Source of the DNA: Galbibacter sp038433465
Lineage (GTDB): Bacteria > Bacteroidota > Bacteroidia > Flavobacteriales > Flavobacteriaceae
Assembly: GCF_038433465.1 (NCBI RefSeq)
Contig: NZ_JAESVF010000011.1
Span: 10,587 to 74,586 of the forward strand
Length of the DNA: 64,000 bases
Direction of reading: 5' to 3'
Part shown: piece by piece, positions 8,752 to 17,627 of the stretch
Position numbering within the stretch: the stretch's first letter is position 1
How the letters are laid out: each line of letters opens with the position of its first letter
Program-made: the position numbers and the translations under genes
Notes under the pieces: generated by a model
The model's input: the letters and a program-made list of their open reading frames with translations, nothing else
Database searches by the model: none
What the model was told of the DNA's origin: nothing

Positions 8752-9417
8752 CTATTTTAGTTTTTTTATCATAGTAATTGCACTAGCAACAGTTTCTTTT
8801 AATAAGTTAAAGTCTTTATTCGCAATAATTTCTTTTGAAATAAGCTGAGAGCCCATACCAACACATGTTACACCAGCGTCAAACCATGCGGTTAGGTTTT
8901 CTTCGGTTGGTGAAACCCCACCAGTAGGCATAATGCTTGTCCACGGACACGGACCTTTAATGGCTTTTACGAATTTCGGACCATAGATACCACCAGGGAA
9001 TAATTTTACAATCTCGCAACCCAATTCTTCAGCTTTTGCAATTTCGGTAAGAGTAGCACAACCAGGCGACCACAATACTTTACGACGATTACATACAAGT
9101 GCAATATCTTCTCTAAGCACAGGGGTTACAATAAATTGCGCACCCATTTGCATGTAAAGCGAAGTAGCTGCGGCGTCGGTTACAGAGCCAACTCCTAAAA
9201 TTAATTCTGGACATTCTTTTGCACAGTATTTAATTAATTCTGAAAATACTTCGTGAGCAAATGCGCCTCTTGCTGTAAATTCAAACAAGCGAGCACCCCC
9301 ATCGTAACAGGCTTTTACAACTTGTTTTACAATTGCTACATCTTCATGATAAAAAAGTGGCACTAAACCAGTTTCTTTCATTGTTGTTGCAACTTCTATT
9401 CTTGAATATGTTTTCAT
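8752..9417 (-). CDS. kdgA: 2-keto-3-deoxy-6-phosphogluconate aldolase
   Basis: A 221-residue class I aldolase that cleaves KDPG to pyruvate and glyceraldehyde-3-phosphate, the last step of the uronate route. The catalytic glutamate lies in LFEFTARG (about residue 45) and the Schiff-base lysine in EIVKLFPGG (about residue 141); the phosphate-binding loop is MPTGGVSP followed by VGMGSQL. Length is typical. The gap to kdgK is 10 bases, in the same operon. Such enzymes may also act on 2-keto-4-hydroxyglutarate. Confidence 0.94.
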   Translation of the reverse strand: MKTYSRIEVATTMKETGLVPLFYHEDVAIVKQVVKACYDGGARLFEFTARGAFAHEVFSELIKYCAKECPELILGVGSVTDAAATSLYMQMGAQFIVTPVLREDIALVCNRRKVLWSPGCATLTEIAKAEELGCEIVKLFPGGIYGPKFVKAIKGPCPWTSIMPTGGVSPTEENLTAWFDAGVTCVGMGSQLISKEIIANKDFNLLKETVASAITMIKKLK

Positions 9418-9427
9418 CTGTGTTTTA

Positions 9428-10438
9428 TTATCGTTTTACCCTTCCAGAGGTATTTCCGTTCATTAAATCTTCAACATCTTCTTTCGAAACCAAGTTCGCA
9501 TCACCATAAATAGTGTGTTTTAAACACGATGCTGCTACGGCAAAATCTAATGCTTTTTGATTGTCAAAATGGTTTAATCCATAAATTAAAGCGCCCATAA
9601 AACTATCGCCAGCACCAATTCTATCAACAATATCTGTGATGTTGTAGGCGGTAGATTCTAGCAAACTGCTTCCGTCGAACATAACAGCCGACCAAGTGTT
9701 GTGTAGAGCACTTATATTTTTTCTGTTGGTAATTATTATTTTTTCTGCGGAAGGAAATCGCGTTTTCAATTTTTTACAAAGTGACTCTTGAAGTTCTTTT
9801 TCTGAATTTCCTTCAGGAGAAATATCAAAATATTGTTTTGAAGCATAGTCTCCCGCAAGGATAACATGACATTTTGCAACCATTTTCTCCATAATTTCCC
9901 CAGGTGTTTTTCCGTAGTTCCACAAATTGGCACGGTAGTTAAAATCTGTTGAAATGGTGAGTCCCATGGCAGAAGCTACTTCGATAGCTTCCATACAAAC
10001 ATCGGCAGCACCTTGCGAAACACCAGGCGTAATTCCCGACCAATGAAACCAAGTAGCGTCTTTAAAAGCTGCTTCCCAATCAATCATTCCTCTCTCGATT
10101 TGCGCAAAAGAGGAGTAGGCTCTGTCGTATATAATTTTGCTTCCTCGTACCGAGGCACCTTTTTCAAGAAAATAAAGTCCCAAACGGTCGCCACCTTTTA
10201 CAATGTGGTTGGTGCCTACATTGTATTTTCGCATTTGCATCAAGGCAGTTTCAGCGATATCGTTTGCGGGTAGGCGCGTAATCATTTCCGATTGCATCCC
10301 AAAATTAGACAAGCCCGTTAATACATTTAACTCACTTCCGCCGTAATCGGCATTCATCTCTATAGCCTGCGAAAATTTAAGATAATCTTTGGTGGATAAT
10401 CTTAATAAAACTTCTCCTAAAGCAACTACTTTTTTCAA
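9428..10438 (-). CDS. kdgK: 2-keto-3-deoxygluconate kinase
   Basis: A 336-residue PfkB-family sugar kinase that phosphorylates KDG at C6 with ATP. The N-terminal glycine-rich region is EMNADYGGSELNVLTGLSNFG, and the C-terminal signature DRIGAGDSFMGALIYGL contains the catalytic aspartate of GAGD and the anion hole. It is placed between uxaC and kdgA with short gaps of 15 and 10 bases, so the pathway order is preserved in the operon. Confidence 0.94.
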   Translation of the reverse strand: MKKVVALGEVLLRLSTKDYLKFSQAIEMNADYGGSELNVLTGLSNFGMQSEMITRLPANDIAETALMQMRKYNVGTNHIVKGGDRLGLYFLEKGASVRGSKIIYDRAYSSFAQIERGMIDWEAAFKDATWFHWSGITPGVSQGAADVCMEAIEVASAMGLTISTDFNYRANLWNYGKTPGEIMEKMVAKCHVILAGDYASKQYFDISPEGNSEKELQESLCKKLKTRFPSAEKIIITNRKNISALHNTWSAVMFDGSSLLESTAYNITDIVDRIGAGDSFMGALIYGLNHFDNQKALDFAVAASCLKHTIYGDANLVSKEDVEDLMNGNTSGRVKR

Positions 10439-10453
10439 GATTTAAGGTTTTGG

Positions 10454-11863
10454 TTATTTTTTAAAATTAAAATATTCGTTGGCATTGTTGTACGAAATGT
10501 CTTGAATCATTTTTCCGATCCAATTCAAGTCGTTTGGCAATTCTCCGTTTGCAATTTCTTCTCCGAAAAGATTACATAAAACACGGCGGAAATACTCGTG
10601 TCTTGGATATGATAAAAAGCTACGAGAATCGGTTAACATTCCTATAAAACAACTAATAAGCCCCATGTTTGAAAGGGCATTCATTTGTTTTGTCATTCCA
10701 TCTTTTTGGTCTAAAAACCACCATCCAGAACCAAATTGCACTTTTCCTTTAACCGAACCATCATTAAAGTTTCCAATCATAGTTGCCATAACTTCGTTAT
10801 CGGCTGGATTTAGGTTGTAAATAATGGTTTTAGTCAGTTTGTCTTTTCCGTCGAGGCTATTTAAAAATTTAGATAATTTTTCCGCCTGCGGATAATCGGC
10901 TATCGAATCCCATCCTGTATCTGGACCTAATTGCGCCAACATACGGGTGTTGTTGTTTCGAAGCGCTCCCAAATGGAATTGTTGTATCCATCCCAAAGCG
11001 TGGTATTGTTCAGCTAAAAACTGTAATACTGCACTTTCAAACTTTTCAACTTCTTCTGCAGAAAGCTGCTCTCCATTTAATCGTCTTTTCAAAATTGTGT
11101 TTACTTCCGCTTCTGTAAAAGTTGCGTACGGAATGCTGTTGAGCCCGTGATCGGAAACTTTACAACCATTTTCGTTAAAGTATGCAATTCGTTTTGTTAG
11201 AGCATCAAGTAAATCTTGATACGAAGTAATACTTATATCGGACGCTTTTTCAAGCTTTCCGAGGTAATCAATAAAACCATCATTGCCAATCATAATGGCT
11301 TTGTCTGGTCTAAAAGAGGTGCTTATATGTGTTTTAAAATCGCTCTTTGCTAACTGCTGATGGTACTCTAAAGTATCGATAGGATCTTCGGTAGTACACA
11401 CCACTTCTACATTCATTTTTGAAAGTAATTGTTGGCAACTGAATGCTGAAGTACTTAATTTATCTGATGCATTCTTATAGATTGCAGTAGCACTTTTTTC
11501 ATTTAAAAGATCGTACTCGTCGAAATATCGAGCAAGCTCTAACTGAGTCCAATGAAACAATGGGTTTCTAAGTGTGTATGGAACTGTTTTTGCCCACTGC
11601 TGAAATTTTTCTTCGTCTGGAGCATTTCCTGTAATGTACTTTTCATTTACTCCCAAAGTACGCATTGCTCTCCATTTGTAATGATCGCCATCCAACCAAG
11701 CTTTGGTGATGTTTCCAAATATTCTATCGGCTGCAATATCTTTTGGAGATAGGTGGCAGTGATAATCTATAATTGGCATTTTGCTAGCGTAATCGTGGTA
11801 TAGTTCCTGTGCGTACTTATTTTGTAATAAAAAATTGTCGTTTATAAAGTTTTTATGACTCAT
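10454..11863 (-). CDS. uxaC: Uronate isomerase
   Basis: A 469-residue amidohydrolase-superfamily isomerase that converts D-galacturonate to D-tagaturonate and D-glucuronate to D-fructuronate. The first metal-site motif is DYHCHLSPKDIA (about residues 33-44); GSGWWFLDQKDGM and LTDSRSFLSYPRHEYFRR are characteristic C-terminal segments. Length equals the E. coli enzyme. It is the first gene of the uxaC-kdgK-kdgA-dctPQM operon. A -7 box and an operator palindrome lie about 60-80 bases upstream. Confidence 0.95.
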   Translation of the reverse strand: MSHKNFINDNFLLQNKYAQELYHDYASKMPIIDYHCHLSPKDIAADRIFGNITKAWLDGDHYKWRAMRTLGVNEKYITGNAPDEEKFQQWAKTVPYTLRNPLFHWTQLELARYFDEYDLLNEKSATAIYKNASDKLSTSAFSCQQLLSKMNVEVVCTTEDPIDTLEYHQQLAKSDFKTHISTSFRPDKAIMIGNDGFIDYLGKLEKASDISITSYQDLLDALTKRIAYFNENGCKVSDHGLNSIPYATFTEAEVNTILKRRLNGEQLSAEEVEKFESAVLQFLAEQYHALGWIQQFHLGALRNNNTRMLAQLGPDTGWDSIADYPQAEKLSKFLNSLDGKDKLTKTIIYNLNPADNEVMATMIGNFNDGSVKGKVQFGSGWWFLDQKDGMTKQMNALSNMGLISCFIGMLTDSRSFLSYPRHEYFRRVLCNLFGEEIANGELPNDLNWIGKMIQDISYNNANEYFNFKK

Positions 11864-11923
11864 AGTTTCTTAAACTCTTTTGTGATACTTCTGCATCGAG
11901 CTTTTTCTTAAATATGCGCTCAA

Positions 11924-11937
11924 TGTAATCGATTGCA
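11924..11937. promoter_or_regulatory. LacI-type operator palindrome upstream of uxaC
   Basis: TGTAATCGATTGCA is identical over all 14 bases to the site at 956-969. As there, the box directly adjoins a minus-strand -7 element on its upstream side, so the same geometry repeats at two promoters. Confidence 0.75.
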
Positions 11938-11945
11938 CAAATATA
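11938..11945 (-). promoter_or_regulatory. -7 box of the uxaC operon
   Basis: Minus-strand TATATTTG is an exact TAnnTTTG match 75 bases upstream of uxaC and abuts the operator at 11924-11937. Confidence 0.55.
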
Positions 11946-12191
11946 AATTTATTTTTCAATAAATTATAAAATATTTAAAAAACCTTACTAAAATAATGGG
12001 TATTTACTTTTTTGAAGTAAAAAAATAGAGGTATTCGTAATATTTTGTTATATATCTTGCTGAATGTTTGTGCTTTATCTTCTCGATTTAAATTGAATTA
12101 ATACGTCTGTGGAATTCTGTAATTCTACAAGAATTAACTCTTTGTAAGATAAGTGGTTGCGTAAGTTGAACTTCAACAGGAAATAGATGTG

Positions 12192-12998
12192 CTATACACC
12201 ACTAAAAGCGCTAAATCCGCCGTCGATAGGAATTACAACCCCTGTAACAAATGATGCAGTGTCGCTAGCAAGCCAATTTGCAACTCCTTGAAGTTCATCT
12301 GGCGTCCCAAAGCGTTTCATGGGAGTTTGTGTAACAATGGTTTGTCCACGTTGTGTTAAGGTGCCGTCGGGATTTAAAAGTAAATCTCTGTTTTGCTCAC
12401 CAACAAAAAAGCCAGGCGCAATGGCATTTACACGAATTTTATCACCATATTTTAGTGCCATTTCTACGGCAAGCCATTTTGTAAAATTATCTACAGCAGC
12501 TTTGCTTGCGCTATATCCTACAACACGTGTAATAGCTTGTTGTGCGGCCATGGAGGAGATGTTTATAATGCTTCCGCTGTTATTTGCTGCCATAACTTTA
12601 CCGAAAACAAAACTAGGTAATACTGTCCCTTTGAAATTAAGCGCATTTACTTGGTCAAAATCATCAAATGATAAATCAAAGAAATTCTCATCAGGGCTAA
12701 TAGTAGCACCTTTTTTGTTTCCTCCAGCAGCGTTTACAAGAATATCGATTGTTCCCCATGTGTTTAAAATTTTAGTTTTGACAAGTTCTAATTCAGCTTC
12801 GTTTAAAACATCGGCAACCAAAGCAATTGCATCTCCGCCACGACTTTTAATTTCATCAACTTGCTTAATAACAGTGCTTTCGGTTCTTCCTAAAACACCA
12901 ACTTTTACTCCTTGAGAAGCAAGCCCTTGAGCGATGGCACCGCCTAAAACCCCGTTCCCACCTGTAACAATAGTAACTTTATTATTTAAATTGGTCAT
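12192..12998 (-). CDS. SDR-family oxidoreductase of uronate metabolism
   Basis: A 268-residue classical short-chain dehydrogenase. The dinucleotide motif is TGGNGVLG (residues 12-19), followed by NAAG (89-92) and the catalytic Ser149, Tyr162 and Lys166 in YSASK. The C-terminal half (LLLNPDGTLTQRGQTIVTQTPMKRFG) resembles SDR-type mannonate/fructuronate oxidoreductases and related 5-keto-uronate reductases of Bacteroidota. It is translated 12 bases after the KdgF-like cupin. Candidate roles are reduction of fructuronate, of 2,5-diketo-gluconate (KduD-type) or of an unsaturated-uronate product; the sequence alone does not decide between them. No mannonate dehydratase is in the window. Confidence 0.85.
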   Translation of the reverse strand: MTNLNNKVTIVTGGNGVLGGAIAQGLASQGVKVGVLGRTESTVIKQVDEIKSRGGDAIALVADVLNEAELELVKTKILNTWGTIDILVNAAGGNKKGATISPDENFFDLSFDDFDQVNALNFKGTVLPSFVFGKVMAANNSGSIINISSMAAQQAITRVVGYSASKAAVDNFTKWLAVEMALKYGDKIRVNAIAPGFFVGEQNRDLLLNPDGTLTQRGQTIVTQTPMKRFGTPDELQGVANWLASDTASFVTGVVIPIDGGFSAFSGV

Positions 12999-13010
12999 AG
13001 GTCAATGGGT

Positions 13011-13358
13011 TTAAATGAAATCTTCTCGAACAGGATTGAAAATGTCTATTAAAACACCAGCTTCCAAACAAACAACTCCGTGAACTAAGTTTGGATTCGC
13101 AAAAAATGTATCTCCAGCTTCCAAAACTTTTGTTTCATTGTCGATAGTAACTTCAAATTTTCCAGCAGCAACATACGAAGCCTGTGAGTGTATGTGGTGG
13201 TGTTTGTAGCCAATTGCACCCTTTTCAAACTTCACTTTAACCATCATTAGGTCGTTGTTGTAATTGGTTATTTGTCGGCTTATTCCTTCGTCTACATTCT
13301 CCCAAGTATTTTCATTAGTGATGTAAAATGCATTTGGTGTTAATTCTTTTTCGGACAT
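13011..13358 (-). CDS. kdgF: KdgF-like cupin
   Basis: A 115-residue single-domain cupin. The metal site is visible as a His53/His55/His57-Gln59 cluster (KHHHIHSQ) plus His93 in NPNLVHG. KdgF proteins speed the opening of unsaturated uronates released by pectin or alginate lyases into linear ketouronates. The pairing with an SDR and the uronate operon supports that role, though other small cupins share the fold. It starts 12 bases after a methyltransferase gene and so seems to belong to that transcript. Confidence 0.8.
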   Translation of the reverse strand: MSEKELTPNAFYITNENTWENVDEGISRQITNYNNDLMMVKVKFEKGAIGYKHHHIHSQASYVAAGKFEVTIDNETKVLEAGDTFFANPNLVHGVVCLEAGVLIDIFNPVREDFI

Positions 13359-13370
13359 GGTTATATTGAT

Positions 13371-14555
13371 TTAATTTATTTTTTTACACTGAATTACAAT
13401 CTTTTCGTTTTGCAAATTTGTACAAAAGAAAAGAAAAATATCGCCTCCGTCTGCAATCTTTGTTTTTTTACGTATTTGAGCAACTGTTTCAGGGAAATTC
13501 CTTGTAGTTATATTGGCTTTACTATTTGGTATTTCCTTTTTTAAAACCTTTTTATTGTAGGGGAGGATGTTTATAATTTCAAACGATCTTCCAGGAAAAT
13601 CAGTTAGTTTCTCGCTCGTGTACAAATGTGTGTGCTTGTGTAGTTTTTTTAGCTGAAGTTTTTCAGGCAGACTATTAAAAGCTCCACTTTTTAAGATGGC
13701 TGCGTTGGGTTCGTAAAGGTATTTTAGCGGTTCAGAAAGTATAGCTTCTGAAGTTGACTCGTCGCTTAACTGAAAATCAAAACGTTCATTTTCACTTTTT
13801 GTAAGATTGATGGTTTTAATTTTTGGCGTATGAATTGCTGTATCCTTCAAAATCCATAAGAGTTCTTTAACTTCATTCTGAACAGCCACGATATGTATTT
13901 CGGATACTTTTTTTAGCGCTTCAATCCCAATTGAAATATCTAAAAGGGGAGAAGTCTTTACTAAAACAGTTGAAGTTTTAGTAAAAAGTAAGGGTAAAAC
14001 AAGTGGCATATTTGGTGCACAATCTTGTAGTAAAAATACTTTATTTTTAACGTCATTTCTTCGGGAAGGATCTACATAAATACAATCGAAAGTTTTGTTT
14101 GTTTTTTCTAAAAACGAAATGCCATCTTCAGTAATTGTTGTAATATTTTCAGCTCCTAAAACTTGGAAGTTATGAGTTGCAATTTTTGATAAATCACTAT
14201 TGATTTCACAGTGAAAAACTTCATCAAATTGTTTAGCAAAAAAGTAAGCGTCAATTCCAAATCCTCCCGTAATATCTACCATCGATTTTCCATCAACTAA
14301 ACTAGCTTTGTATTGAGCAGTTACTTCCGAAGAAGTTTGCTCGATATTTAGTTTGTTAGGGTAGTATATTTGAGCTGTTTTAAACCAAGTTGGAAGCTTA
14401 GTTTTGGATTTAGCTTTGGCTTCAATTTGTTCAACCACATCTTTATCTGTCACTCCCTCTAAATTGATGCCTTTTAGTAAAAGTGACGATATGTCAGTAT
14501 TGATATTTTTATTTATAAATTCTTGAATACCAGTATTTAAAATATTATTATTCAA
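13371..14555 (-). CDS. Class I SAM-dependent methyltransferase with THUMP-like C-terminal region
   Basis: A 394-residue protein. The SAM-binding motif is DITGGFG (94-100) with an acidic residue after it in FHCEIN, and the catalytic-loop motif is YVDPSRR (160-166). Bacteroidota homologues have a ferredoxin-like domain of the PG_1098 type and a THUMP-like end, suggesting an RNA substrate, but the target is unknown to me. No ATG fits the start: the first usable codon is TTG at 14555. It lies 7 bases after the membrane protein gene in a tight housekeeping operon. Confidence 0.82.
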   Translation of the reverse strand: MNNNILNTGIQEFINKNINTDISSLLLKGINLEGVTDKDVVEQIEAKAKSKTKLPTWFKTAQIYYPNKLNIEQTSSEVTAQYKASLVDGKSMVDITGGFGIDAYFFAKQFDEVFHCEINSDLSKIATHNFQVLGAENITTITEDGISFLEKTNKTFDCIYVDPSRRNDVKNKVFLLQDCAPNMPLVLPLLFTKTSTVLVKTSPLLDISIGIEALKKVSEIHIVAVQNEVKELLWILKDTAIHTPKIKTINLTKSENERFDFQLSDESTSEAILSEPLKYLYEPNAAILKSGAFNSLPEKLQLKKLHKHTHLYTSEKLTDFPGRSFEIINILPYNKKVLKKEIPNSKANITTRNFPETVAQIRKKTKIADGGDIFLFFCTNLQNEKIVIQCKKIN

Positions 14556-14562
14556 AGTAATA

Positions 14563-15663
14563 CTATAAGTTTCTTGTTAGCTTGTCAACTATCTTGTTTT
14601 CAGATAAAAACTCCTTTAAAATCACCTTAATTGCTGTGTAAGCAGGTACTGCAAGCACCATTCCGAAGGCTCCAAAAAGCATCCCCGAAATAATAATTAC
14701 CAAGAAGATTTCTAGTGGATGCGATTTAACACTGTTTGAAAAAATTAACGGCTGGCTAAAGAAATTATCAACCAATTGTCCGAACATAAATCCTATTAAA
14801 ACATAAATTGCTTTTGGTAAAACAACCGTGCTAAAATCGGCTCCTAAATTGCTCGACATTGTTAACGAAACCATTAAAACTCCACCTATTAATGGACCCA
14901 CATAAGGAACTAAATTTAGTAATGCGCAAAGGAAGGCAATTACTATTGCGTCCTTAACCCCTAGAATGATTAAAACGGCTGTGTAAATTATAAACAAAAT
15001 AGCTATTTGAAGTAGTAAACCAATAAAATATCTTGATAGTAAATTTTTTATTTTTTCTAAGGAATTTATTACGCTTTGTTCATTTTGTGGAGGAATGAAA
15101 GTTAAGAGTCCTTTTTGGAATAAACGGCTGTCTTTTAAAAAGAAAAACGAAATAAAAATAATAGTAAAGAGCGCTACACTTAAAGAGCCAATTCCGCCGA
15201 CAATGTATTTAAACATATTTGGAATTGCAGAAAGGTCGATATTTGAAATAAATTCAGACTTCTTGATAGATTCTTCTATAGATTGCTCCACTTTATATCG
15301 ACTGACCGAAAAATATTCTGAAATCTCTCTATAAACATCTTGTAGATTAGCTTTTAAATTATCGATGTTAAGTAGCGATAAATTCTTTCCTTGCTCAATA
15401 ATAAGCGGTACAAATAAACTAACAATTCCTACTGCAAAAAGTATCATGATTGTCATGGTAACAATTACGGCGAGGTTGTCGTTAAATTTACATTTGTACT
15501 TTAAAAATCGAACAATAGGCCTTCCTATCAAAGAAATGACTAGAGCGATAATGATATAAGCTATAATGGCTTGTATTTTGTAGATAAATACAAGTAAAAG
15601 TGCAATACCTACAAGGGTTGCAATGGCTCTTAAAATACCATTTGAAATTGATTTTGCATCCAT
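14563..15663 (-). CDS. AI-2E/PerM-family membrane protein
   Basis: A 366-residue membrane protein with about eight hydrophobic segments, a charged loop in the middle (residues about 95-150) and the family segment LVPYVGPLIGGVLMV near residue 255. Members export or transport diverse small solutes or ions; the AI-2 name is historical and not evidence of quorum-sensing use. It lies 15 bases after the TrmH-type gene. Confidence 0.9.
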   Translation of the reverse strand: MDAKSISNGILRAIATLVGIALLLVFIYKIQAIIAYIIIALVISLIGRPIVRFLKYKCKFNDNLAVIVTMTIMILFAVGIVSLFVPLIIEQGKNLSLLNIDNLKANLQDVYREISEYFSVSRYKVEQSIEESIKKSEFISNIDLSAIPNMFKYIVGGIGSLSVALFTIIFISFFFLKDSRLFQKGLLTFIPPQNEQSVINSLEKIKNLLSRYFIGLLLQIAILFIIYTAVLIILGVKDAIVIAFLCALLNLVPYVGPLIGGVLMVSLTMSSNLGADFSTVVLPKAIYVLIGFMFGQLVDNFFSQPLIFSNSVKSHPLEIFLVIIISGMLFGAFGMVLAVPAYTAIKVILKEFLSENKIVDKLTRNL

Positions 15664-15678
15664 TTTTTTACAACTTTA

Positions 15679-16191
15679 TTATTTTTGGATATATAGTTTT
15701 GTTAATTCATACAGGCAAATGGCAGTTGCTTGCGCCAAATTCATACTGCTATTTTTCCCGAACATTTCGATATGTGTAACCACATCACACAATGCTAAGA
15801 AACTTTCAGAAACACCGTAGTTTTCATTGCCAATTATGATTGCTGTGTTGGTTTGTGGGGAGATTTTTACATTGCTTAACGGAATGCTATTTTCTGTAAT
15901 TTCTAAAGCAATGATATTGTAATTTTGTTCTTTCAGTTGGCTAATATACACATTCCCATTCTCAATAAATTCAAAAGGAATGTTTTTATGTGTTGCTCTG
16001 GCTGTTTTTTGCATTCGTCTACTAAAAACAGGCTCCGTTCCTGCAAATACAATTTTTTCGATTCCGAAGGCATCTGCAATTCTAAAAATAGACCCAATGT
16101 TGGCAGCACTTGTAATGTGGTCGCAAATAATAGTTATTGGAAACTGTTTGGCTTCAAATTGTGTATTGCTGTGTGTTAATTGTGTATCCAT
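15679..16191 (-). CDS. TrmH/SpoU-family RNA 2'-O-methyltransferase
   Basis: A 170-residue SPOUT-fold enzyme. All three family motifs are present: NIGSIFRIADAFG (about 31-43), IIIGNENYGVSE (about 118-129) and SMNLAQATAICLYEL (about 148-162), which build the knotted SAM site. It modifies tRNA or rRNA ribose; which nucleotide cannot be said. It is shorter than E. coli TrmH and lacks a substrate-binding extension. It lies 3 bases after the DUF4159 gene. Confidence 0.93.
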   Translation of the reverse strand: MDTQLTHSNTQFEAKQFPITIICDHITSAANIGSIFRIADAFGIEKIVFAGTEPVFSRRMQKTARATHKNIPFEFIENGNVYISQLKEQNYNIIALEITENSIPLSNVKISPQTNTAIIIGNENYGVSESFLALCDVVTHIEMFGKNSSMNLAQATAICLYELTKLYIQK

Positions 16192-16194
16192 AAA

Positions 16195-16842
16195 CTAATT
16201 ATCAAAGGCATATCGAACGATATTCGCGCCCATTTTCAAGGCTTTTTCATGAGTTTCTTTAGGGTCGTTATGAACTTCTAAATCTTCCCATCCATCGCCA
16301 AGATCACTTTCAAATGTAAAAAGTAAAATAAGTTTGTCTTGCTCAAAAATACCGAATGCCTGTGGGCGTTTCCCGTCGTGTTCATGTATTTTTGGAAGTC
16401 CATTTGGAAAGGCGTACGGCTGATTGAAAATAGGATGATTACTTGGTATTTCAATCAATTCTTTCTCAGGAAAAACCTTTGGTAGCTCTTTCTTCAAATA
16501 ATTTGCCATTCCGTAATTATCATCAATATGCAAAAAACCTCCCGACAGAAGGTAATTTCTTAAATTTTCAGCTTCTTTTTCAGAAAAAACAACATTTCCA
16601 TGCCCTGTCATATGTAAAAACGGATATTGAAAAATATCGACACTTCCAACCTCAACGGTAGCAGGTTTAGCCTTTATGGTAGTATGAACATTTGCATTGC
16701 AAAAGGCAATTAAATTGGGTAAAGCAGTAGGGTTTGCATACCAATCGCCACCGCCGTTGTACTTTAAGAGTGCAATTTCTTGCGCATTTAAAAATAAGCT
16801 GCAACAAAAACATGTAATGGCAACAAAAAACTTTTTACCCAT
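16195..16842 (-). CDS. DUF4159-domain protein, secreted
   Basis: A 215-residue protein with an N-terminal signal peptide ending near LFLNAQEI, followed by the DUF4159 domain (KYNGGGDWYANPTALPNL, FLHMTGHGNVVFS, GGFLHIDDNYG, FTFESDLGDGWED). The fold resembles glutamine-amidotransferase-like domains; function unknown. First gene of a minus-strand run that continues with the TrmH-type enzyme, membrane protein, methyltransferase, cupin and SDR with gaps of 3-15 bases. Confidence 0.88.
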   Translation of the reverse strand: MGKKFFVAITCFCCSLFLNAQEIALLKYNGGGDWYANPTALPNLIAFCNANVHTTIKAKPATVEVGSVDIFQYPFLHMTGHGNVVFSEKEAENLRNYLLSGGFLHIDDNYGMANYLKKELPKVFPEKELIEIPSNHPIFNQPYAFPNGLPKIHEHDGKRPQAFGIFEQDKLILLFTFESDLGDGWEDLEVHNDPKETHEKALKMGANIVRYAFDN

Positions 16843-16903
16843 AGAAGTGATTTTTGAGGAACAAATTTAGTTATTTAATGGAAGTAAAGCACTTTTGAGG
16901 AAT

Positions 16904-17608
16904 TTATAAAATCTCAAAGTTGTAGCCCGACTCCAAAAGTGTTTTGTATTTATCGTGGTCAAAGGTGTAGTAATAAGCGCCACGTTTGGAGGTGCTTTTG
17001 TCTTTTTCGTCTAGTTTTTTTAATACTTCAAACGACAACACTTTTTTTCTGAAATTCCCTGGGTCTAACTTCTTCTGAAAGATAGCTTCGTACAAACTTT
17101 GTAACTGCGGAATAGTAAATTTTTCTGGTAACAATTCAAACCCAATGGGTTGATGTTTTGCTCGACGTCTTAATTTAGACAACGCATCGGTAACCATTTG
17201 ATTATGATCGAGCACAAGTGGGGGCACTTCATCCAATCGGTACCAGTAAGCGCCGTGTTCTTCTGTAAGTTCACGGTCGTATTCATCAATTCTAATCAAA
17301 GCAAATTGAGCTACCGAAACCACTCTTGCACCTCCATCTCTGTTTGCTTTTCCGTAGGTTTTAGATTGCTCAAAAAACACATTGTCGAGCCCTGTAATCT
17401 CCTTTAAAACACGTCTTGCAGCATCATCTACATCTTCATCTAGCTTAACAAAACTTCCAATGAGCGACCAATTTCCTTCGTTTGGCGCTACGCGTCTTTT
17501 AAAAATAAGAAGTTTTAATTCGTCGTTATCAAAACCGAAAACAATACAATCTGTTGCGATAAACATTGTTGCTTGATCGGCGTAATAACCGCTAGATAAT
17601 TCTGCCAT
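16904..17608 (-). CDS. Nudix-related transcriptional regulator (NrtR/AraR-like)
   Basis: A 234-residue protein with a Nudix domain (about 12-145) and a C-terminal winged-helix region (about 150-225), the layout of NrtR-type regulators. The Nudix box is degenerate: at residues 66-71 RVLKEI replaces the hydrolase pattern RExxEE, so two metal-binding glutamates are missing and hydrolysis is unlikely. The gene diverges from galK-galT across 71 bases that contain a 25-bp inverted repeat, the natural binding site. In Bacteroidota such regulators control sugar operons, so control of galactose use is likely. Confidence 0.88.
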   Translation of the reverse strand: MAELSSGYYADQATMFIATDCIVFGFDNDELKLLIFKRRVAPNEGNWSLIGSFVKLDEDVDDAARRVLKEITGLDNVFFEQSKTYGKANRDGGARVVSVAQFALIRIDEYDRELTEEHGAYWYRLDEVPPLVLDHNQMVTDALSKLRRRAKHQPIGFELLPEKFTIPQLQSLYEAIFQKKLDPGNFRKKVLSFEVLKKLDEKDKSTSKRGAYYYTFDHDKYKTLLESGYNFEIL

Positions 17609-17627
17609 AAAAGAGATTTAAGTTTTA

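Larger units (their letters stand above)
11864..12191. other. Spacer between uxaC and the SDR gene
   Basis: 328 bases without a gene. The promoter and operator of uxaC occupy 11924-11945. The remainder is AT-rich; nothing else was recognised, including no strong terminator after the SDR gene. Confidence 0.5.

Noticed and set aside
14563..15663. Quorum-sensing role from the AI-2E family name.
   Set aside because: The family name is broad and members transport unrelated solutes. No luxS or signalling gene is near.
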